Positions 17,620 through 24,206 of a stretch of 64,000 bases of DNA are shown one piece after another. The notes under the pieces were generated by a model. The model was not told where the DNA came from, searched no databases, and worked only from the letters and a program-made list of their open reading frames with translations. The position numbers and the translations under genes were made by a program. Origin of the DNA: Micromonospora violae (GTDB lineage Bacteria; Actinomycetota; Actinomycetes; Mycobacteriales; Micromonosporaceae); contig NZ_SHKK01000001.1 of NCBI RefSeq assembly GCF_004217135.1, forward strand, positions 6,014,001-6,078,000. The letters are read 5' to 3'. Position 1 is the stretch's first letter; every line of letters starts with the position of its first letter.

Positions 17620-17913
17620 ATGGACCATGGTGTGCTGGTCGTCAACTTCGCCGCGCTACAGCAGGCCGGCGCTGACATCCAGAAAGCGTTGAACACCCTC
17701 GATGCGCAACTCGGCCAACTCGAACGGGACGCCGCCCCGCTGGTGGCGAGTTGGTCGGGCGAGGCGCGGCAGGCCTACGAGCAGCGGCAGGCGCGGTGGC
17801 GTTCGGCCTCGCAGGACCTGCAGGGGATGCTGCGTGACATCAGGCTGGCGGTGAACGACTCCGCCGCCGACTACCTGGACACCGAGAAGAAGAACACCGG
17901 GCTGTTCCAGTGA
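17620..17913 (+). CDS. WXG100-family secreted protein (second of pair)
   Basis: 97 aa partner of the preceding gene. The turn has W-S-G (LVASWSGEARQAYEQRQARW) and the C-terminus has Y-x3-E (YLDTE), the export signal of these heterodimers. ATG with GGGGAGGG nearby. Both proteins keep the motifs expected of functional substrates. It is followed by a GC-rich hairpin and a convergent mycosin gene. Confidence 0.9.
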   Translation: MDHGVLVVNFAALQQAGADIQKALNTLDAQLGQLERDAAPLVASWSGEARQAYEQRQARWRSASQDLQGMLRDIRLAVNDSAADYLDTEKKNTGLFQ

Positions 17914-17951
17914 GCGTTGTGGGCCGGGAGCGCTGACCGTGTCCGGGCCAG

Positions 17952-17989
17952 CGCCCGGCCCGCAGCCGGCCGGCGGGCAGCGCCGGGCG
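17952..17989. terminator. Nested hairpin between convergent genes
   Basis: CGCCCGGC (17952-17959) pairs with GCCGGGCG (17982-17989) with a smaller CCCGC/GCGGG stem inside. It lies between the WXG100 pair and the mycosin gene and could stop transcription from both sides. Confidence 0.55.
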
Positions 17990-17998
17990 TGGGCGGGC

Positions 17999-19222
17999 TC
18001 AGGCCGGGCCGGCCGGGCGCCAGCGTCGACGGACCCCGCGGGGCACCACCAGGGCGAGCAGCACCACGGTGACCGCTGTCAGGCCGGCCACCGCGCCGAC
18101 CAGCAGGGCTCGGTCCCGCGCGGCGGCCCGGCGGGACTGCCGGGCGAGCTCCGCCGGGTCGGTCCGATCGTCGGCGAGCGCGGCGACCGGGCGCGCACCG
18201 GCCGCGCCGCCGCCGCTGGTCTCGGTGACCGCTCGGTAGGGGTTCAACACCCCGGCCCCGTACCCGCCGCCGTGACCCGGCCCGGGTGCTGGATCGGCGG
18301 TGGCGATGATCCGCTGCGCCACCTGGGCGGCGGTCAGCTCCGGCCGGTATTCGCGCAGCAACGCGGCGGTGGCGGCCACGAAGGGCGCGGCGTAACTGGT
18401 GCCTTCGACCCGATGGTGGCCCAGACCAGGTGCGGCGGTCAGGACCTCGCTGCCCGGTGCCACCAGGTCGACGTACGGGCCGGTCTGCGAGAAGGTCGCC
18501 CGCCCACCGTCCGCCCCGATCGCGCCCACGCCGAGCACCCCGTCGTAGCTGGCGGGGAACGGGCGAGGGTCCCCGCTGTCGTGCAGGTTGCCGGCGGCGG
18601 CCACCAGCACCACGTTCCGGTCGACCGCGTACCGCACGGCCGACCGGACCTCCGGGTCGTCGGCGTACAGCACCACGGACAGGTTCACCACGTCGGCGTC
18701 GTGGTCGACGGCCCACCGGATGGCCCGGGCGAACTCGTCGGCGCTGACCGTACGCCCCGACTCCCGCCCCTGCACCACCTGCTGCTCACTCACCCGCACG
18801 GGCAGGATCCGGGCACCCGGTGCCAGGCCGCGGAAGGCGACGTCGGGGCGGGGCGCCGCCGCGATGATGCTCGCCACACCGGTGCCGTGCCCGGCGCAGT
18901 CCCGACCGCCGTCCCCGCCCGGGTCGAGCAGGTCGGTGCCGGCCAGCACCCGCCCCGCCAACTGCGGGTGCACCCGGTCCACCCCGGAGTCGACCACCGC
19001 CACGGTCACGTCGGCGCCGGTGGCCAGCGTCGCGAGCCGCGCGGGGTCGTAGCGTTGCTGTGGCCAGGGTGTGGCCGCGACCGGCCGGACGGGGGAGAGT
19101 GGGGTCGCGCACATCGGTGCCGCCCGGAGCCCGGCGGTGGCGGCGACGACCGGGAGGCCCGGTACGGTCAACAGGCTGGCGGCCAGACCTGCGAGGACCG
19201 GGCGCGTGATCGATCGGGACAT
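17999..19222 (-). CDS. mycP: Type VII secretion-associated serine protease (mycosin)
   Basis: Subtilisin-family (S8) membrane-anchored protease of type VII secretion systems, 407 aa. A signal peptide (residues 1-30) is followed by the catalytic triad D78 (VAVVDSG), H112 (CAGHGTG) and S276 (GTSYAAP), with oxyanion N212 (AAAGN). A C-terminal membrane helix (about 373-395) ends in a basic tail, the mycosin layout. GGAGGG lies 5 bases before the ATG. Two N-terminal cysteines (C38, C109) may form the family disulfide. Confidence 0.92.
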   Translation of the reverse strand: MSRSITRPVLAGLAASLLTVPGLPVVAATAGLRAAPMCATPLSPVRPVAATPWPQQRYDPARLATLATGADVTVAVVDSGVDRVHPQLAGRVLAGTDLLDPGGDGGRDCAGHGTGVASIIAAAPRPDVAFRGLAPGARILPVRVSEQQVVQGRESGRTVSADEFARAIRWAVDHDADVVNLSVVLYADDPEVRSAVRYAVDRNVVLVAAAGNLHDSGDPRPFPASYDGVLGVGAIGADGGRATFSQTGPYVDLVAPGSEVLTAAPGLGHHRVEGTSYAAPFVAATAALLREYRPELTAAQVAQRIIATADPAPGPGHGGGYGAGVLNPYRAVTETSGGGAAGARPVAALADDRTDPAELARQSRRAAARDRALLVGAVAGLTAVTVVLLALVVPRGVRRRWRPAGPA

Positions 19223-19374
19223 CGACACCCTCCGTATCGTGTCGGCTCCGGAACGGGATGCTATCGCCTCCTCCGCGCCCCGGCGGACCGCCGCCGGCCA
19301 GCCATTGTGATCTTGGTACCACCTTGTAGGTTGTACGCGATACCTGTGGCCTGTTCTCGGAAGGGGAGGTGGCC

Positions 19375-22224
19375 GTGACCGAATGGGAGCCGGCCACGGA
19401 GGCCGAGGTGGCGATGCGCGACGCGCTGCGCGCCAACGACCAGGAGCTCTACTTCCGGCTCCTGTCCCGCACCGATGTGCTGCTGCCGGTCTCCGCGCCG
19501 ACACAGCCTGGCCAACCACCCGCCGGATGGGGCACCTGGACCACCGGCGGCCGGACCCACGTCCTGGCCTTCACCTCCGCCGCCGCACTCCGGGCCTGCC
19601 TCGGCGACCACGCCGGCGGCAACCGACGTATCCCCTTCGCCGACCTCGCGGCCAGTTGGCCCAACCACGAGTGGTGGCTCGCCGTGAATCCGGGCCTGCC
19701 GGTGGAGGGCTACCTGCCGGCCTGGTTCGTGTCGCAGCTGTCCCGAGGCGACGTACGACTGCCCGGCCGGGCCATGGGTGCCCGCGCCCGGCTGGAACGA
19801 GCCGAGACGTTGGCGCGTACCCGGCCCGGCATGCCCGCTCGGGACGGCGGGCCAGCCGCTGGACCGCCTCCCGCGACAGGGGCGGCCGCGCCGGGGCTTG
19901 AGGCGACTCCGCTCGCACCCCGACGGCCCAGCCGGGGCGGGGTGCCCCGGGTCGGTGCCCCACCGGTGCCGGGCCCGGCCCCCCGGCCCCCCGTCCCTGC
20001 TGAGCCGGCTCGCCGGCCCGGCGAGGAGGACCTGCCCGCCGCCGGTCAACGGCACCCGACCGAACCGCCCCGGCCCGCCCCGGGCACCGGAGCGTTGCCC
20101 CGTTCCGGGCGGCCGTCCCGGTTCACCCCGTTGGCGTCCGCCGGCCCCACCACCGACCAGCCTGGGCCGGGCGTGGGTTGGCCGGCACCGACCCGGCCGG
20201 GTGATGTTGACGGCCCCGCCGTGGGTAACGGCAACGGTGGCCCGCAGGCGGCACCTCGGCGTTCCTTCTTCGACCCCAGCCCGGCCCGTGACCCGGCCGC
20301 GAGCGGGGGTCGTCCCGGTGACCGGGCGGCCCCGCCGACCCGGTTCGGCCGAGGCAGCCAGCCGTTTCCTCGCCGCCGCCCAGCCGATGCGCCGGGCGAC
20401 GACACCGCGACGCGGGCCTTCCCGATGGCCGCGGACCCGACGGCCACCCAGCCGATCCGTCGGCCGGAGGGCGGCCTCGGCGTACCCCGTGGGGTGGGCG
20501 TACCGCCGTCCGGCGAGGAAATCACCCAGCCGCTGCCGCCACGCCGGCACAACCCGCTGGCCGAGGAGCCCACCCGCGCGTTCCGGATGACCACTGAGCC
20601 TCCGCTGGCCGGTGCGCCTGGCCGACCGGGTCGGTCGGCGGAGGAGACCCAGGCGATCCCCCAGGACCGGCCGGGCCGGTTCGGGCCGGTGGAAGATCTG
20701 CCGGCGTCCGTCGCGGAACCCGTCTCCGGGCCGCCCGCGCCGCGCCGTGGCTTCACGCCCATCGTCATCGAGGGCACCATCATCGAGTCCCGCGACCTCA
20801 CCGACCCGGTCGAGAGCAGTGCGCCGGTCGAGGCGGCCCGCCGGCCCAGCCCCACCGACGCGGCCCCACCGCCGTTCGGTGCGGCACCCTCCGGTCCGGG
20901 CCTGTTCAGCCCGTCGTCTCCCAGCCCTGCCGCGACCGCCCCACCGCCGTTCGGTTCGGTGCCCGCCGACCCGGGCCTGTTCGGTCCGTCGACCTTCGAG
21001 CCCAGCCCGTCCGCGCCCCCGTCGTTCAGCCCTGCTCCGCCGGCCCCGAGCCCGTCCGCCCCGCACCCCACCGCGCCGACCGAGGCCGACCAGCCCGGTC
21101 TGGGTGACATGCGTACCGATGCTCCGGTCGACGTGGATTTCGCCGACAGCGGTGACTCGTCTGTCGACCTGGCCGGTACGGCCCGCGCCGACGGCGAGGG
21201 CACGATCGCCGACGACGGTCCGCGCCCGTCGGCCGACGAGCCGACGCCGGTCGACTTCGAGCCGGCCAACACGGTCGAGGAGGACCTGCTCAGTGCCGCC
21301 ACCTCCGGCAGCACCGACACCTTCCTGTCCACGCTGCTGCTGGCCCGGGTGCTGCTACCGGCGGCACCGGACTCGGTGCGCGGCAGCCGCCCGGGGGACT
21401 CGGGTTTCGTCTGGCGTACCGGGCAGCTCGACGGCGAGACGTACGTGGTGGTCTACACGTCGCCGGAGCGCCTCGCCGATCATGTCGAGGGGGACATCGA
21501 CACGGTCCGGGTGAAGTTCGCCCAACTGATCCGCCGCTGGCCCGACGAGGACTGGTCGTTCGCCGTCAACCCGGGCACCCCGGTCGGCGCCAAGTTGCCC
21601 GGCGAGCAGATCGTCGCGTTGGCCAACTGGGCCGCCGAGGTGGGGCTCGGGGACGACCTGGAGGTGGACCAGGAGGAAGCGCCGGCCGTGGCCGAGCCTA
21701 CCGCCCGCCCCCGGTACGCGCCCGCTGCGGTCGACCCGGCCCGGCCGACGGTCATGCAGAAGGCGATCGCGCCCAGTCAGCTCGCTTACTACCTGGACCG
21801 CGGGTACGACCGGGTGTCCGGGTTCGTGCACCGGGCCGGTGAGCTGTCCCACCTGTCCACACCGGCCCAGTTGCACGACGCGCTCGGCCTCAGCTACCCC
21901 GGCTCACCGTTCGCCCCCGACGCCGAGGAGATCTACGTGCTGCGGTGGCCGGCGCACCGGCCGAGCCTCTACCGCATCCCGTACGGCGGTCAGAACGAGT
22001 CGGCGATGCGGGCCATGGAGGGCTGGGTCATCGAACGCCCGCCGTTCCGGGGCAACGGCTTCGCTCCGGGGGAGAGCAGCGACGTGGTGGCGGAGTTCAA
22101 AGTGGACAGCGCCCGCCTGCCGCACGGTGCCCAGCTCTGGCGCGTCGGCGCGGACGGCACCGAGCGGGTGGTCGCGGAGCTGGACACCGACTCGGTCACC
22201 TGGCGACGGGTCGGGGAGGCGTGA
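19375..22224 (+). CDS. Large SseB-domain protein with Pro-rich linker and novel C-terminal region
   Basis: 949 aa. Residues about 11-125 and 633-760 are two SseB N-terminal-type domains (note AVNPGLPVEGYLP and AVNPGTPVGAKLP in corresponding places). Between them is a roughly 500-residue Pro/Ala-rich linker with repeats of PPPFG and of TQP/TRAF motifs. Residues about 793-949 form a third, compact, globular-looking region that I do not recognise. No signal peptide. GTG at 19375 follows AAGGGGAGG by 5 bases. Divergent from the mycosin and coupled to the next gene, so a type VII-associated role is likely. Confidence 0.7.
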   Translation: MTEWEPATEAEVAMRDALRANDQELYFRLLSRTDVLLPVSAPTQPGQPPAGWGTWTTGGRTHVLAFTSAAALRACLGDHAGGNRRIPFADLAASWPNHEWWLAVNPGLPVEGYLPAWFVSQLSRGDVRLPGRAMGARARLERAETLARTRPGMPARDGGPAAGPPPATGAAAPGLEATPLAPRRPSRGGVPRVGAPPVPGPAPRPPVPAEPARRPGEEDLPAAGQRHPTEPPRPAPGTGALPRSGRPSRFTPLASAGPTTDQPGPGVGWPAPTRPGDVDGPAVGNGNGGPQAAPRRSFFDPSPARDPAASGGRPGDRAAPPTRFGRGSQPFPRRRPADAPGDDTATRAFPMAADPTATQPIRRPEGGLGVPRGVGVPPSGEEITQPLPPRRHNPLAEEPTRAFRMTTEPPLAGAPGRPGRSAEETQAIPQDRPGRFGPVEDLPASVAEPVSGPPAPRRGFTPIVIEGTIIESRDLTDPVESSAPVEAARRPSPTDAAPPPFGAAPSGPGLFSPSSPSPAATAPPPFGSVPADPGLFGPSTFEPSPSAPPSFSPAPPAPSPSAPHPTAPTEADQPGLGDMRTDAPVDVDFADSGDSSVDLAGTARADGEGTIADDGPRPSADEPTPVDFEPANTVEEDLLSAATSGSTDTFLSTLLLARVLLPAAPDSVRGSRPGDSGFVWRTGQLDGETYVVVYTSPERLADHVEGDIDTVRVKFAQLIRRWPDEDWSFAVNPGTPVGAKLPGEQIVALANWAAEVGLGDDLEVDQEEAPAVAEPTARPRYAPAAVDPARPTVMQKAIAPSQLAYYLDRGYDRVSGFVHRAGELSHLSTPAQLHDALGLSYPGSPFAPDAEEIYVLRWPAHRPSLYRIPYGGQNESAMRAMEGWVIERPPFRGNGFAPGESSDVVAEFKVDSARLPHGAQLWRVGADGTERVVAELDTDSVTWRRVGEA

Positions 22225-22586
22225 TGCGCGATGGTTACGTGGCCCGTTGGCAGGGCCGGGAATACCAGGCCAGCCCGGACGGCGACGACATCCGCCTCTA
22301 CCAGCCCGAGCCGGGCGACGGCTTCGAGGAGGTTCGCCCGGGCCGCTACGTCCGGGTGCTGCCGGCCAGCGAGATCGAGGATCTGGCGTACGTGCGGACC
22401 ACCTGCACCTGGAAGGGGCAGCCGTTCATCGTGCTCGGCGAGCACGACGCCTGGCTGCGGGTGGAGTACACGGGTGGTCGCTGGCCGGTCGCCGAGGCGA
22501 TGCGGCTGGAGGTCTTCGACTTCGGCGTCTACCAGGGCTGGGCGCCGGCCGCCGAGGTCACCGACCTGCGGGAGCAGCGGGTCTGA
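22224..22586 (+). CDS. Small conserved protein coupled to the SseB-domain gene
   Basis: 120 aa, acidic, beta-rich by appearance (VARWQGREYQASPDGDDIRLY, FIVLGEHDAWLRVEYTGGRW), with no membrane segment or signal. The ATG shares one base with the previous stop (TGATG), so the two products are made together. It could be a chaperone, a regulator or an immunity-type partner of the C-terminal region of the large protein; none of these is shown by sequence. Only 4 bases separate it from the convergent hydrolase gene. Confidence 0.7.
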   Translation: MRDGYVARWQGREYQASPDGDDIRLYQPEPGDGFEEVRPGRYVRVLPASEIEDLAYVRTTCTWKGQPFIVLGEHDAWLRVEYTGGRWPVAEAMRLEVFDFGVYQGWAPAAEVTDLREQRV

Positions 22587-22590
22587 CCAG

Positions 22591-23523
22591 TCAGGTCTTC
22601 GCCCACCGCAGGATCTCGCCGAGCACCAACTCCGGTGCCTCCAGGTGCGGGAAGTGCCCCACCCCGTCGAGCAGTCGCCACTCGTACGGAGCGACGACGT
22701 ACCGGCCGGAGCCCAGGGCGGTCCGGGGCAGGGAGGCGGCGTCCACGGCACCGTGCAGTTGCAGGGTCGGGGTGGAGAGCGGCTTCTGCATCAGCCGGAC
22801 GAACCGGTAGCCGTGCAGCCGCAGCAGCGAGCGGAACGCCCAGCGGTAACCCTCCAGCGCGCAGAAGGCGGCCTGCGGGATGCGCATCGCCTCCCGGCAC
22901 CGCTCGGCGTACGTCTCGAAGTCCGGCCCGGCCACCCATCGGGGGCCGCCCCAGCGGCGCATGATCTCGCCGACGGCGGCGGCGCCGTCGCGGGTCAACA
23001 CGTGCTCGTAGCGGGGTAGCTGGAATTTCAACGCCGGGGTGGAGGCGGTGAACTGCCCGCGCGGGTCGGCGAAGATGGCGGCGCGCAGCCGCAGCGGGTG
23101 CGGTGCCCCCAACACGACGAGCCGGCGGACCAGGGACGGGTGGAACGAGGCGACCGTCCAGGCGACCATGCCGCCGAGGCCGCTGCCGACGATCGTCGCG
23201 GACCGTTCACCGAGCGCACGGATCAGCCCGGCGATGTCGGCGGCGAGGGTGTAGCCGTCGTACCCCCGGGGTGGTTTGTCGCTGGCGCCGTAGCCGCGCA
23301 GGTCGACGGCGACGGCCCGGAAGCCGGCGTCGGCGACAGCCGGCAGCATCTGGTGCCAGGCCCACCAGTGCTCCGGGAAGCCGTGCAGGAAGAGCACCAT
23401 CGGCCCGGTGCCGGCCTCGACCACGTGGAACCGGCTGCCGTTGGCGCCGACGAAACGGTGTGTCCATGGCCCCTCGGTGAGGACACAGGACTCGTCGACG
23501 GCCCCGCCGCGCTGGTCAGTCAT
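22591..23523 (-). CDS. Alpha/beta hydrolase, epoxide-hydrolase-like, nucleophile absent
   Basis: 310 aa alpha/beta-hydrolase fold with HGFPEHWWAW (oxyanion/HGxP motif), YGASDKP and the C-terminal histidine in GVGHFPHLE. The nucleophile elbow reads G113-S-G-L-G117 where epoxide hydrolases have G-x-D-x-G, so the nucleophile position (115) is glycine. It may be inactive, use S114, or have another role. A TAGGCT box 7 bases before the ATG and no ribosome binding site suggest a leaderless mRNA. Confidence 0.85.
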   Translation of the reverse strand: MTDQRGGAVDESCVLTEGPWTHRFVGANGSRFHVVEAGTGPMVLFLHGFPEHWWAWHQMLPAVADAGFRAVAVDLRGYGASDKPPRGYDGYTLAADIAGLIRALGERSATIVGSGLGGMVAWTVASFHPSLVRRLVVLGAPHPLRLRAAIFADPRGQFTASTPALKFQLPRYEHVLTRDGAAAVGEIMRRWGGPRWVAGPDFETYAERCREAMRIPQAAFCALEGYRWAFRSLLRLHGYRFVRLMQKPLSTPTLQLHGAVDAASLPRTALGSGRYVVAPYEWRLLDGVGHFPHLEAPELVLGEILRWAKT

Positions 23524-23530
23524 GGCTGAC

Positions 23531-23536
23531 AGCCTA
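23531..23536 (-). promoter_or_regulatory. -10 box of leaderless type, hydrolase gene
   Basis: TAGGCT on the minus strand, 7 bases before the ATG at 23523, without a Shine-Dalgarno sequence. Confidence 0.55.
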
Positions 23537-23598
23537 GGACCCCCGCGCCGAGCGGCCGTTTCGCCGACCCCGGGGCGCCTCGGACCGGCGGTGCTGGT

Positions 23599-24114
23599 TC
23601 AGCCGACGGTGCTTATCTTGACGATGCTGGCCGGGGTGCCCGGGCCGCAGTCGACCGCTGGGTTGGCCGGCCCGACGGTGACCCGAACGACAGTGCCGAC
23701 TCCGAAGGTCCCCAGGCCAGGCCCGTGCAGCGCGTACTGCTTGCCGTCGTCGGTGATCAGCCCGTAACAAGGGCCGTCGCCGCCCCTGTTGATCCGGCCG
23801 GCGAGCAGGTTCTTCTTCCGCAGGTCGGTCGGCTCGCGGGGTGGCCCGGTGGGCGGGCCCATGGTCGGCAGCGGGGGCCGGGACCGGGTCGGCCGGCCGG
23901 CCGGGGACGAGCCTCCCGGCGCGACGGCGGGTGGTGTGGCGGTGGGTGGGGTGGCGGACGGGTCCTGCTCGGCGGACACGGTGTCTCCGTTGCGGGTGTC
24001 GGTGGCGCAGCCGGTCAGCGCCAGGGCGAGGGCAAGGCCGGCGCTGGTCAGGATGGTGCGGGTTCGCGGGTGCACGAGCGATCGGACGCGATCGGGCGCG
24101 CCGGGGTTCCGCAC
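23599..24114 (-). CDS. Hypothetical lipoprotein
   Basis: 171 aa with a lipoprotein signal peptide ending in the lipobox L-T-G-C, then a Pro/Thr/Ser-rich linker of about 50 residues and a small C-terminal domain (about residues 100-171) with two cysteines (GPCYGLI, VDCGPG). GTG at 24114 has AGGCGG upstream; GTG at 24075, immediately before the signal sequence, is an alternative. Probably anchored to the outer face of the membrane. Function unknown. It precedes the hydrolase gene by 75 bases on the same strand. Confidence 0.75.
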   Translation of the reverse strand: MRNPGAPDRVRSLVHPRTRTILTSAGLALALALTGCATDTRNGDTVSAEQDPSATPPTATPPAVAPGGSSPAGRPTRSRPPLPTMGPPTGPPREPTDLRKKNLLAGRINRGGDGPCYGLITDDGKQYALHGPGLGTFGVGTVVRVTVGPANPAVDCGPGTPASIVKISTVG

Positions 24115-24142
24115 CGGCCGCCTGGGGTCGCCTCGGGAAAGG

Positions 24143-24177
24143 GCGATGCCCGGGCAGGTGACCTGCCCGGGCATCGC
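24143..24177. terminator. Perfect 35-bp palindromic hairpin
   Basis: 17-base arms around a single G (in practice a 14-15 bp stem with a small loop), 29 bases after the stop of the M6 protease gene and just upstream of the lipoprotein gene. Most likely the protease terminator. Confidence 0.8.
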
Positions 24178-24206
24178 GGTGGTGCGGGTGTCGCGCGATC
24201 CGACGA

